Source of the DNA: Micromonospora sp. M71_S20
Lineage (GTDB): Bacteria > Actinomycetota > Actinomycetes > Mycobacteriales > Micromonosporaceae
Direction of reading: 5' to 3'
Assembly: GCF_003664255.1 (NCBI RefSeq)
Contig: NZ_RCCV01000002.1
Location: 374,501 to 438,500, forward strand
Length of the DNA stretch: 64,000 nt
Below are positions 1-7,041 of this stretch, in pieces. A model generated the notes under the pieces. It saw nothing but the letters and a program-made list of their open reading frames with translations, made no database searches and was not told the origin of the DNA. The position numbers were made by a program, and so were the translations under genes. The stretch's first letter is position 1. Each line of letters starts with the position of its first letter.

Positions 1-1
1 C

Positions 2-328
2 GGGTTCGCGCTCTGGTTCCTCAACTTCTCCACCTGGGCCGGCGTGCACGGCATCTACCTGGAGGATCTCTACGTCCGCCCGGCCGCGCGCGGCACCGGG
101 GCGGGTCGTTCGCTGCTGGCCGCCCTGGCCGCGATCTGCGTGGAGCGGGGCTACCAGCGGCTGGAGTGGTGGATGATCGACTGGAACCCGGCCGCCAGCT
201 TCTACGCCTCGATCGGCGCGCAGCCGATGAAGGAGTGGGTCCCCTACCGGCTCAGCGGGGACGCCCTGACCGCCCTCGCCGCACAGGGACGTGGCGGTCC
301 CCACACGTCCGGACGACCGAGCGGGTAG
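2..328 (+). CDS. GNAT N-acetyltransferase, C-terminal part (gene begins before the window)
   Basis: An open frame runs in from base 2 without a start, so the N-terminus lies outside the window. What remains has the GNAT core: a beta strand reading IYLEDLYVRP, then the acetyl-CoA loop RGTGAGRSLLAAL (the R/Q-x-x-G-x-G/A signature), then a helix and the late strand ending in FYASIGAQ. Such enzymes move an acetyl group from acetyl-CoA to an amine; the substrate cannot be read from this piece. The order resembles diamine or aminoglycoside-type GNATs, but that is weak. It ends 21 bases before the next start on the same strand. Confidence 0.85.
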   Translation, partial: GFALWFLNFSTWAGVHGIYLEDLYVRPAARGTGAGRSLLAALAAICVERGYQRLEWWMIDWNPAASFYASIGAQPMKEWVPYRLSGDALTALAAQGRGGPHTSGRPSG

Positions 329-349
329 AGTCCCCGACCGGGGGGATGA

Positions 350-760
350 GTGGTGACTCAACTGACCGGGCAGCCGACGACCGACGACGACGTCGTGCAC
401 CTCACCGTGCCCGCGGACGGGGGCTACCTCGGGGTGCTACGTACCGCCACCGCGGGGCTCGCGGCGCGACTGCAGTTCGCCCTCGACGAGATCGAGGACC
501 TGCGCATCGCCGTCGACGAGGCGTGCGCGATGCTGCTCGCCATCGCCACCCGCGACGCGGAGCTCGACTGCCGCTTCGCGGTCACGGACGACGCGCTCAC
601 CGTGGAGGTGACCGTGCCGACCGTCCGTGGCGCCACGCTTCCCGCCGAGTCGTCCTTCGCCTGGAAGGTGCTCACCGCGCTGACCACCTCGGCGGCCGCG
701 ACGGCCGCCGACGGCCGCGCCACCATCTCGCTGCTCACCCGCCGCGCCTCCGGCTACTGA
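350..760 (+). CDS. Anti-sigma-factor-type ATP-binding protein (RsbW/SpoIIAB-like HATPase)
   Basis: A 136-aa protein beginning at tandem GTG codons (350 or 353) behind a G-rich ribosome site. The segment LRIAVDEACAMLL matches helix 1 of GHKL anti-sigma kinases, where E/D and N contact Mg-ATP; the usual N-box asparagine is replaced by alanine or methionine here, so kinase activity is uncertain. Family members hold a sigma factor inactive until an anti-anti-sigma protein takes them. In many actinomycetes the neighbour is a SigF/SigB-like sigma gene, but here the next gene is on the other strand and unrelated. Partner unknown. Confidence 0.75.
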   Translation: MVTQLTGQPTTDDDVVHLTVPADGGYLGVLRTATAGLAARLQFALDEIEDLRIAVDEACAMLLAIATRDAELDCRFAVTDDALTVEVTVPTVRGATLPAESSFAWKVLTALTTSAAATAADGRATISLLTRRASGY

Positions 761-798
761 CCGCCCGCCCGACGCCGCGCCCACGCGGCCCGGCGGGG

Positions 799-1188
799 TC
801 ACTCGAAGCCGAGGGCCCGGGTGGTGGGGGTGCTGACCAGCAGAGCGGTCATGCCGAGGCCGAGCGCCATCAGCGGTACGCCGAGCCACGCCATCCCGCC
901 CTGGACCATGAACCAGCCGATCGGCAGCAGCATCAGCTGGAGCACGATCGCCGGGGCCCGGGCTCCCGCCCTCCGGCGCGTCAGCGCGCCGCCCAGCGCC
1001 CAGAGGGCCGCCGCCGCGCCGATGGCGAACGCGGTCACCAGCAACGCCGACGTGAGGTCGGTGGTGGTGGCGGTGAGATCGGCCCAGAGCAGCCACGCGG
1101 CGACCAGTCCCACGGCGACCGCCTCGGCCCGCAGCAACCGGACCGCCCAGCGGAGGGTGACGGGGATCGGGTCGGAGTCGATGGTCAC
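799..1188 (-). CDS. Small integral membrane protein, function unknown
   Basis: About 129 aa with four hydrophobic segments (roughly residues 15-33, 43-63, 77-95 and 100-120) and little else, so probably a four-helix inner-membrane protein. I start it at the GTG at 1188 (VTIDSDPIP...) and not at the longer frame up to 1272, because the extension is poor in hydrophobicity and would overlap the divergent lipid-kinase gene. The two genes diverge across about 43 bases and may share a promoter region. No family is recognised. Confidence 0.7.
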   Translation of the reverse strand: MTIDSDPIPVTLRWAVRLLRAEAVAVGLVAAWLLWADLTATTTDLTSALLVTAFAIGAAAALWALGGALTRRRAGARAPAIVLQLMLLPIGWFMVQGGMAWLGVPLMALGLGMTALLVSTPTTRALGFE

Positions 1189-1231
1189 GCGCGCCACGAT
1201 ACCCGTGGTGGCGCGCGGTACAGTGCCGCCC

Positions 1232-2182
1232 ATGCGGGCCGTCCTGGTGGTCAATCCGAAGGCCACCACCACCAGCGAGCGCAGCCGGGACGTCCTGGTC
1301 CGGGCACTGCGCAGCGAAGTCGACCTCTCCGTGCGCTACACCCGGCGACGGGGGCACGCGACCGACCTGGCGCGCGAGGCGGCCGAGGAGGGCGTCGACG
1401 TCGTCGTCACGTTGGGTGGCGACGGCACGGTGAACGAGGTCGTGAACGGGTTGATGACGGCGCAGCCGCCGACCCTGCCCAACGGCGCCACGCCGGCCGA
1501 GCGGCTGCCCGCCCTGGCGACCGTGCCGGGAGGCTCGACGAACGTCTTCGCGCGGGCGCTGGGCCTGCCCCGGGACTGGCCGGACGGGACCAGCATGATC
1601 CTGGAGGGCCTGCGGCTGGGCCGGTACCGGACGATCGGGCTCGGCCGGGCCGACGACCGCTACTTCACCTTCTGCGCGGGCTTCGGCGTCGACGCGGCGG
1701 TCATCCACCGGGTGGAGCAGGCCCGCCGGCGGGGCCGGGTCTCGACCCCCTCCCTCTACTTCCGGTCCACCGTGGCCCAGTACTTCCTCAACTCCGACCG
1801 CCGCCATCCGGCGATCAGCCTGGAGCGCCCGGGCGAGCCGGCGGAGGGCGAGCTGGCGACGGTCATCATCCAGAACACCGCGCCTTGGACGTACCTGGGC
1901 GACCGCGAGGTCAACCCGAACCCGGAGGCGTCGTTCGATCTGGGCCTGGACGTGCTCGCCCTGCGACAGCTCCGGGTGGCCAGCACGACACGCACAGTGA
2001 CGCAGTTCTTCTCCCGGACGCCGGATCCGCACGGCCGCCAGGTGCTGCGGCTGCACGATGTCGCGGAGTTCACCCTGGTCTCGGCCCGTCCGCAGGCGTT
2101 CCAGCTCGACGGCGACTACCTTGGCGAGCGGGAGAAAGTCAGATTCACATCCATTCCCGCCGCACTGAGAGTAATCTGCTAG
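1232..2182 (+). CDS. Diacylglycerol/lipid kinase (DagK/YegS family)
   Basis: A 316-aa protein with the lipid-kinase signature: VNPKA at residues 7-11 starts the first strand and GGDGTVNEV at about 62-70 is the nucleotide-binding loop of the DAGK catalytic domain. A second glycine-rich stretch (PGGSTNVFARALG) follows, as in YegS and DgkB. The C-terminal half is the beta-sandwich typical of the family. It should phosphorylate a membrane lipid such as diacylglycerol at the cytoplasmic face. ATG 1232 is chosen because it begins directly at the first strand; the longer upstream frame is a shadow of the divergent membrane-protein gene. Confidence 0.88.
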   Translation: MRAVLVVNPKATTTSERSRDVLVRALRSEVDLSVRYTRRRGHATDLAREAAEEGVDVVVTLGGDGTVNEVVNGLMTAQPPTLPNGATPAERLPALATVPGGSTNVFARALGLPRDWPDGTSMILEGLRLGRYRTIGLGRADDRYFTFCAGFGVDAAVIHRVEQARRRGRVSTPSLYFRSTVAQYFLNSDRRHPAISLERPGEPAEGELATVIIQNTAPWTYLGDREVNPNPEASFDLGLDVLALRQLRVASTTRTVTQFFSRTPDPHGRQVLRLHDVAEFTLVSARPQAFQLDGDYLGEREKVRFTSIPAALRVIC

Positions 2183-2398
2183 GTCTCGGGTACTGCCGTA
2201 GGTCGACGCGGTCGCGACACCGGACCGATGCGACGGCCGCCACACCGAGGGGCAGGTGCCGGAAATGTCAGCAATGTCACGCGGACTGTACTATATTGAT
2301 CCTCGACAGTGGTACGCCGGGTAACCAGGAAGGCGCTGGAATCCGGACAAAGGGGTTGTGGGCTTGCTCACCGCCCGGAGTTTTTCCGAGCGTCACCC

Positions 2399-2427
2399 TT
2401 GACATCCCGGGCGTTCGTGAAAGTATT
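2399..2427 (+). promoter_or_regulatory. Candidate primary-sigma promoter upstream of whiB1
   Basis: A perfect -35 hexamer TTGACA (2399-2404) is followed after 17 bases by AGTATT (2422-2427), or after 19 by TATTCA. A second choice lies downstream: TTGAGT (2439-2444), 19 bases, TATGCT (2464-2469). The second choice would put the CRP-like site about 50 bases upstream of the start of transcription, a normal activator position; the first would put it over the -10. Confidence 0.5.
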
Positions 2428-2431
2428 CACA
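2416..2431 (+). promoter_or_regulatory. CRP/Cmr-family operator candidate
   Basis: CGTGA-N6-TCACA, a close match to the actinobacterial CRP consensus (GTGA-N6-TCAC). It lies about 205 bases upstream of the whiB1 start codon. The M. tuberculosis whiB1 promoter is known to be controlled by the CRP homologue Rv3676, so the placement makes biological sense. Confidence 0.6.
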
Positions 2432-2633
2432 AGCGAACTTGAGTTGCCGGGACATTGCCTGGATATGCTCGTCAGGTTGAGCTGTTCCAGCAGGTCCGCG
2501 GGGCCGACACAGCCTGCTCACGCACTGCCGAATAGGCGTACGCGAACCGTCACCATTCGGCGCTGCGGATGCATATAGGAAAAGCAACAGAAGCAATATC
2601 TGCCACCCACCCAGAATGAGGAGTGTTGCCGCC

Positions 2634-2891
2634 ATGGACTGGCGTCACCATGCTGTCTGCCGCGACGAGGACCCGGAGCTGTTCTTCCCGATCGGGACGT
2701 CCGGGCCGGCTCTCCTGCAGGTCGAGCAGGCCAAGGCCGTCTGCCGGCGCTGCTCCGTGACCGACCAGTGCCTGCAGTGGGCGCTGGAGTCCGGTCAGGA
2801 CGCCGGCGTCTGGGGCGGGATGAGCGAGGAGGAACGGCGGGCTGTGAAGCGCCGCGGTGGCCTCCGGGTGCTGCGCGCTCACTCCGCCTGA
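2634..2891 (+). CDS. whiB1: WhiB1/WblE iron-sulfur transcription factor
   Basis: An 85-aa Wbl protein. The four cluster cysteines are C9, C37, C40 and C46 (C-x27-C-x2-C-x5-C), followed by the GVWGG turn at about 58-62 and a basic C-terminal tail. The start MDWRH and the block DPELFFP are characteristic of the WhiB1 (mycobacteria) / WblE (Streptomyces) subgroup, which binds a [4Fe-4S] cluster, reacts with nitric oxide and works with the primary sigma factor. ATG 2634 is preferred to ATG 2616 because it matches the conserved N-terminus and GAGGAG lies upstream at suitable spacing. It is a single gene with a long upstream control region and a strong hairpin after it. Confidence 0.95.
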   Translation: MDWRHHAVCRDEDPELFFPIGTSGPALLQVEQAKAVCRRCSVTDQCLQWALESGQDAGVWGGMSEEERRAVKRRGGLRVLRAHSA

Positions 2892-2902
2892 TCCCCACGC
2901 AC

Positions 2903-2947
2903 CAGCAGTACGCCCCGGCCGGGTACGCCCGCCGGGGCGTACTGCTG
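2903..2947 (+). terminator. Hairpin terminator after whiB1
   Basis: A perfect 17-bp inverted repeat (2903-2919 and 2931-2947) with an 11-base loop, 12 bases after the whiB1 stop. There is no T-run, as is common in high-GC actinomycetes. Confidence 0.8.
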
Positions 2948-2987
2948 TCCACATGCCGTCTGCATACCCGGCGGAGTCGACCTCCGA

Positions 2988-3863
2988 TCATGGGCCGGCC
3001 GTGAGCCCGGCCACCCGGCTCACGGCGTCCACGCGCCGCAGGACCAGATCGGCCAGCTCCGGCGCGTCGGTCAGCGGGGCGGACACCGCCACCGCACCGG
3101 CGCCCCGGGCAGCCGTGGCGACGGCGTCGTGGAACAGGCCCGGAGCCAGGAAGTACGCCGACACCGCCACCCGCCCGGCGCCCCGGGCCCGCAGCCGCGC
3201 CACCGCCGCCGCGACGGCCGGCGGGGCCGCCGAGGCGTACGACACGCGGGTGGGCACGCCGAGACCGGCGCTCAGCGCGGCGGCCACCCGGCCCACCGAC
3301 CCGCGCGCCCGGGCGTCCCTGGTGCCCGCCGCGGCCAGCACCAGCCCGTCGAAACGCCCCGGCCCCGCCTCACCCAGCCGCCGGCGCAGACCCGCCAGGA
3401 GACCGGCGTCCACCTCCCCGTCGGCTGGGCCGAGCACGTCGGTCACCCGTACCGCGATCGGTGGCCCCGCCTCCCGGGCGGCCGCGACCGCCGCCGGGAC
3501 GTCCACCCGCCGGTGGTACGCCGCCGTGAGCAGCAGCGGCACCAGCACGGCCCGCGGGTGCCCGGCGGCGGCCAGGTTCCGCAGCACGGTCGCCGGTCCC
3601 GGCTCGGTGTGGTCCAGCCAGCTCGCCAGCACCGGCGTGCCCGGCCGGGCGGCCGACACGGCCCGGGCCAGCGCCCGGGTCGCCTCGGCGGCCCTCGGGT
3701 CCCGGCTGCCGTGGGCGACCAGGACCACCGGGTCGGCCACCCCCGGCGACCCGGCCACCCCCGGCGACCCGGGCGGTCGCGGCAGCCCGACCGGTCCCCA
3801 CGGCCCGGGCGCCCCCGGCGCGGGAGAGCCCGGGACCGGCCCGGTCAGACGTGCAGTCCGCAC
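2988..3863 (-). CDS. Sirohydrochlorin chelatase (CbiX/SirB family)
   Basis: A protein of up to 291 aa. After a Pro/Gly-rich N-terminus the chelatase fold begins with VVLVAHGSRDPRA, the conserved metal-binding HGSRD motif, and the second domain carries the later conserved histidines (AAYHRRVDV, LFHDAV). The family inserts Fe2+ or Co2+ into sirohydrochlorin; at the end of a sulfite reductase operon the likely product is siroheme for that enzyme. The GTG at 3863 overlaps the cysH stop by 19 bases; a later GTG just before DPVVLVAHG is possible. The N-terminus contains an exact 18-base tandem duplication (3737-3754, 3755-3772). Confidence 0.88.
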   Translation of the reverse strand: MRTARLTGPVPGSPAPGAPGPWGPVGLPRPPGSPGVAGSPGVADPVVLVAHGSRDPRAAEATRALARAVSAARPGTPVLASWLDHTEPGPATVLRNLAAAGHPRAVLVPLLLTAAYHRRVDVPAAVAAAREAGPPIAVRVTDVLGPADGEVDAGLLAGLRRRLGEAGPGRFDGLVLAAAGTRDARARGSVGRVAAALSAGLGVPTRVSYASAAPPAVAAAVARLRARGAGRVAVSAYFLAPGLFHDAVATAARGAGAVAVSAPLTDAPELADLVLRRVDAVSRVAGLTAGP

Positions 3864-4630
3864 TCGGTCTTCTCGAACATGGCCCAGCGGCCGGCCCGGG
3901 GGTCCTCCCCCGCCTTCGTGCGGCGGGTGCAGGGCCAGCAGCCGATCGAGCCGTAGCCCTGCTTGAACAGCTCGTTGACCGGCACGTTCCAGCGGGCGAC
4001 GTAGGCGTCCACGTCGGCCTGCCGCCAGGCCGCGATCGGGTTGACCTTGACCTTGCCCCGGCGCGCGTCGAAGGTCACCACCGGAGTGTTCGCCCTGGTC
4101 GGCGACTCGTCCCGGCGGAGCCCGGCGGCCCAGGCGTCGTAGCCGGCGAGCGCCCGCTCCAGCGGCTCCACCTTGCGCAGCTGGCAGCAGTCGTCCGGGG
4201 CCTTGTTGAACAGGCGCGGGCCGTACTGGCCGTCCTGCTGGCCCACGGTCAGGCGCGGCCGGATCGACCGCACGTTCACCGGCAGCGTCCGGGCCACCTC
4301 GTCGCGGACCCGGAGCGTCTCCGGGAAGTGCAGGCCGGTGTCGAGGAAGACCACGTCCACGCCCGGGGCGACCCGGGAGACCAGGTGGGCCAGCACGGCG
4401 TCGGCCATCGAGCTGGTGACGCAGAACCGGTCGCCGAAGGTCTCGGCCGCCCAGCGCGCGATCTCCAGCGCGGGCGCGCCCTCCAGCTCCCGGCCGGCCC
4501 GCTCGGCCAGCGCGCGCAGCTCGTCGGGGTCGCGCCGGGCCGCGTCGGCCGGTGCCGGGGCGCCCAGGCCGACCAGGCCCAGGCCCGCCGCCGAGACGAG
4601 GCCGGGCCGCTCGCCCGTGCCCCCGCTCAC
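3845..4630 (-). CDS. cysH: Adenylyl-sulfate reductase, assimilatory, [4Fe-4S] type (CysH)
   Basis: A 261-aa PAPS/APS reductase family protein. The PP-loop-like start is SSMADAVLAHLV; the paired cysteines DDCCQLRK and the later GCWPC provide the four ligands of the [4Fe-4S] cluster seen in bacterial APS reductases, and the catalytic cysteine is in the C-terminal ECGLH (C257). It reduces adenylyl sulfate to sulfite with thioredoxin, feeding the sulfite reductase encoded upstream. The start is GTG 4630, which overlaps the preceding small gene by four bases (GTGA), so translation is probably coupled. Confidence 0.93.
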   Translation of the reverse strand: MSGGTGERPGLVSAAGLGLVGLGAPAPADAARRDPDELRALAERAGRELEGAPALEIARWAAETFGDRFCVTSSMADAVLAHLVSRVAPGVDVVFLDTGLHFPETLRVRDEVARTLPVNVRSIRPRLTVGQQDGQYGPRLFNKAPDDCCQLRKVEPLERALAGYDAWAAGLRRDESPTRANTPVVTFDARRGKVKVNPIAAWRQADVDAYVARWNVPVNELFKQGYGSIGCWPCTRRTKAGEDPRAGRWAMFEKTECGLHV

Positions 4631-4785
4631 CGGGCCACCGCCCGGCCGAGCAGGCCGGTGAACTTCACCGTGAACACCCGGGCGCACGCGTGGCACTCCC
4701 AGGCGCCGTGGCCGGCCTCGCTCGGCCGCAGGTCCTCCTCGCCGCAGTACGGGCAGTACAGCGGCGCGGAACGGGTTTCGCTCAT
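4627..4785 (-). CDS. 52-aa zinc-ribbon protein of the sulfur assimilation operon
   Basis: A small gene between sulfite reductase and cysH. It begins MSETRSAPLYCPYCG and has two C-x2-C pairs (C11/C14 and C31/C34) about 17 residues apart, a classic zinc ribbon; the tail FTGLLGRAVAR is basic. Its stop overlaps the cysH start in a GTGA four-base overlap. Small proteins of this sort sit at the same place in Streptomyces sulfite reductase loci (from memory). The role is unknown; a chaperone-like or redox accessory function for CysH or Sir is only inference. Confidence 0.85.
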   Translation of the reverse strand: MSETRSAPLYCPYCGEEDLRPSEAGHGAWECHACARVFTVKFTGLLGRAVAR

Positions 4786-4855
4786 CGCGTCACCTCGCTT
4801 CGCTCGGCGCCGCGACGAGGCCCCACGGCACCGCTGATTCGCTCGCTTCGATCGC
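4786..4855 (-). repeat. 70-bp operon-spacer repeat between sir and the zinc-ribbon gene
   Basis: This spacer exactly fills the gap between the stop of sir and the start of the 52-aa gene. On the coding strand it begins at the sir stop (TGAGCGATCGAAGCGAGCG) and ends with GAGCGAAGCGAGGTGACGCG before the next ATG. The repeated GCGAGCG/GCGAAGCGAG words are not coding. It resembles in position, though not in sequence, the 49-base spacer repeats at 26870 and 57262, and supplies a GAGG ribosome site. Confidence 0.55.
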
Positions 4856-6571
4856 TCATCGGAGTTCCTCCTCGTCGACCCTGATCACCCAGTTGGCGAA
4901 CGTCTCGCCCGCCTCCCGGCCCGCCAGGTAACGCCGGGCCAGCCGCTCCACGTACGCCGGAAGCTCATCGGCGGTGGTCTTCAGACCACGCAGCTTGCGG
5001 CCGAACCCGGCCGTCTGTCCCTCGGCCATGCCGAGCCCGCCGCCGAGGTGGACCTGGAAGCCCTCCACCTGGCGGCCGTCCGGGCCGACCACCAGCTGAC
5101 CCTTGAGGCCGATGTCGGCGACCTGGGTGCGGGCGCAGGCGTTGGGGCAGCCGTTGAGGTGGATGGAGATGTCGGCGTCGAAGTCGCGCAGCCGCTCCTC
5201 CAGCCGGGCCACCAGTTCCTCGCCGCGCGCCTTGGTCTCGACGATGGCCAGCTTGCAGTACTCGATGCCGGTGCAGGCCATCGTGCCGCGCCGCCAGGCC
5301 GACGGCTGCGCCTCCAGGCCGATCCCGCGCAGCTCGCGCACCAGCGAGTCGGTCCGCTCCGGCGCCACGTCCAGCACCAGCAGCTTCTGGTACGGGGTGA
5401 GCCGCACCCGCCCGCTGCCGTGCGCCTCGACCACGTCGGCCAGGCGGGCGAGCTGCCCGCCGGAGACCCGGCCCACCACGGGGGCGGCGCCCACCCAGTG
5501 GCGGCCGTCGCGCTGCGGGTGCACCCCGATGTGGTCCACCGGCCGGTCGGGCAGCTGCGGGGCCGGGCCGTCGAGCAGCGCCCGCCCCAGGTACTCCTTC
5601 TCCAGCACCTCGCGGAACTTCTCCACGCCCCAGTCGGCGACCAGGAACTTCAGCCGGGCCCGGTTGCGCAGCCGGCGGTAGCCGTAGTCGCGGAAGATGC
5701 CGACCACGCCCGCCCAGACGTCCGGCACCTCGTCCAGCGACACCCAGACGCCGAGCCGCTGGGCCAGCATCGGGTTCGTGGACAGGCCGCCGCCGACCCA
5801 GACGTCGAAGCCGGGCCCGTGGTCCGGGTGGTCCACGCCGAGGAAGGAGATGTCGTTCGCCTCGTACGGGGTGTCGACCAGCCAGGAGATGGAGGTCTTG
5901 AACTTGCGCGGCAGGTTCGAGTACGCCTTGTCGCCCACGTACCGGCGGACGATCTCGTCGACCGCCGGCGTCGGGTCGAGCAGTTCGTCGCGGGCCACCC
6001 CGGCGACCGGGCTGCCCAGCACCACCCGGGGGCAGTCGCCGCACGCCTCGGTGGTCTGCAGGCCGACGGACTCCAGGCGACGCCAGATCTCCGGCATGTC
6101 CTCGACCCGGATCCAGTGGTACTGGATGTTCTGCCGGTCGGTGATGTCGGCCGTGTCCCGGGCGAACTCGCGGGAGATGTCCGCGACCACCCGCAGCTGC
6201 GCCAGGTTCAGCTCGCCCCCGTCCACCCGGACCCGGAGCATGAAGAACTCGTCCTCCAGCTCGTGCGGCTCCAGCACGGCCGTACGGCCGCCGTCGATGC
6301 CCGCCTTGCGCTGGGTGTAGAGGCCCCACCAGCGGAACCGACCCCGGAGATCCTGCGGGTCGATCGAGGCGAACCCGTGGTGGGCGTAGATGTTCTCGAT
6401 CCGGGCCCGTACGTTCAGCGGGTCGTCGTCCTTCTTGATCCGCTCGTTGGGGTTGAGCGGCTCGCGGTGACCGAGCGCCCACTGACCTTCACCTCGGGGC
6501 CGGCGGGGGGTCCGGGCCGGTCGGGGGGACGTCGGGTCCCCGGCCCGGGCCGGGATGCTGCTGACCGCCAT
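4856..6571 (-). CDS. sir: Ferredoxin-dependent sulfite reductase (siroheme, [4Fe-4S])
   Basis: A 571-aa protein with the two-fold nitrite/sulfite reductase architecture: ferredoxin-like half domains (about 90-160 and 330-400) and siroheme domains. Cluster ligands are C433 and C439 in ACTGIEYCK plus C475 and C479 in GCPNACART. It reduces sulfite to sulfide with electrons from ferredoxin. ATG 6571 is preferred over the longer frame because GGAGGA stands eight bases before it. It is first of four genes (Sir, zinc ribbon, CysH, SirB) and is preceded by a cysteine leader peptide at 6705-6800, which suggests cysteine-responsive control. It could in principle reduce nitrite, but the context is sulfur. 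Confidence 0.94.
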   Translation of the reverse strand: MAVSSIPARAGDPTSPRPARTPRRPRGEGQWALGHREPLNPNERIKKDDDPLNVRARIENIYAHHGFASIDPQDLRGRFRWWGLYTQRKAGIDGGRTAVLEPHELEDEFFMLRVRVDGGELNLAQLRVVADISREFARDTADITDRQNIQYHWIRVEDMPEIWRRLESVGLQTTEACGDCPRVVLGSPVAGVARDELLDPTPAVDEIVRRYVGDKAYSNLPRKFKTSISWLVDTPYEANDISFLGVDHPDHGPGFDVWVGGGLSTNPMLAQRLGVWVSLDEVPDVWAGVVGIFRDYGYRRLRNRARLKFLVADWGVEKFREVLEKEYLGRALLDGPAPQLPDRPVDHIGVHPQRDGRHWVGAAPVVGRVSGGQLARLADVVEAHGSGRVRLTPYQKLLVLDVAPERTDSLVRELRGIGLEAQPSAWRRGTMACTGIEYCKLAIVETKARGEELVARLEERLRDFDADISIHLNGCPNACARTQVADIGLKGQLVVGPDGRQVEGFQVHLGGGLGMAEGQTAGFGRKLRGLKTTADELPAYVERLARRYLAGREAGETFANWVIRVDEEELR

Positions 6572-6622
6572 GGCGGCGTCCTCCGTTGTCTGCGGTGCCT
6601 CGGGGACACGCAAGGCGCACGG

Positions 6623-6644
6623 CCGGCCCGTCGGAACGGGCTGG
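6623..6644 (-). promoter_or_regulatory. Hairpin in the leader between the cysteine leader peptide and sir
   Basis: On the transcribed strand CCAGCCCGT and ACGGGCCGG pair with one mismatch around a four-base loop. It lies between the leader-peptide stop (6705) and the sir start (6571), where an attenuation structure would be expected. No T-run follows, so it would act on translation or with Rho. Confidence 0.4.
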
Positions 6645-6704
6645 CGACAACGGTGTCGAAACAGCCGGCGCGAGGCGCGCCCGAGACAGAGTGGTCGGGC
6701 GTCG

Positions 6705-6800
6705 TCAGTGGGCCGGACAGATCGCGCTGCGCACGCGGCCGTAGTCGACGTGGCGACGGGCCACGAAGCGGCGGACGACAGCGGCGGTCATGGAAGTCAT
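6705..6800 (-). CDS. Cysteine-type putative leader peptide upstream of sir
   Basis: A very short ORF, 31 codons from ATG 6800 or 28 from ATG 6791, ending ...RRHVDYGRVRSAICPAH. The pattern R-R-H-V/I-D-x-x-R-V-x-S-A-I-C matches the family annotated as putative leader peptide ahead of sulfur and cysteine genes in actinomycetes. In mycobacteria, cysteine-rich leader ORFs are known to act as cysteine-responsive attenuators of the genes behind them. This one has a single cysteine close to the stop. It lies 134 bases upstream of sir on the same strand. The control mechanism here is inferred. Confidence 0.8.
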   Translation of the reverse strand: MTSMTAAVVRRFVARRHVDYGRVRSAICPAH

Positions 6801-7041
6801 GCTGCCACACCCGGTGGGGGCCGGCCAAAGACCACGTGCCGGATCCCACATCACGGGCCACGCCACGGGGACGCGGCGAGACCGGTCGGGGGCCCGGTCC
6901 CACCGGCCGGTGCCACCCTTCTCGCGGCCGGGTGGCCGGTCGCCTTGCGGATCAGCGTGAGCCGGCGGGAGGCACGGGTCGCGGTCGAGGGCTGACGCCG
7001 GCGCGCGATCGGCGGATCGGCGCACCCGGCGGCCGGACTGT

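Larger units (their letters stand above)
2183..2633 (+). promoter_or_regulatory. 450-bp upstream region of whiB1 without a convincing gene
   Basis: Between the lipid kinase and whiB1 there is no ORF with coding character, and base composition is more AT-rich than the neighbours. It holds a CRP-like palindrome (2416-2431) and at least two promoter-like arrangements. A long regulated upstream region fits what is known of whiB1 in mycobacteria. Confidence 0.6.

Noticed and set aside
437..2245. 602-codon minus-strand open frame
   Set aside because: Antisense to the RsbW-like and lipid kinase genes, low complexity; shadow.
166..2442. 758-codon plus-strand open frame across the first genes
   Set aside because: Arg/Pro/Gly-rich translation with no family features, overlapping the GNAT end, the RsbW-like gene and the lipid kinase in another frame; typical high-GC shadow.
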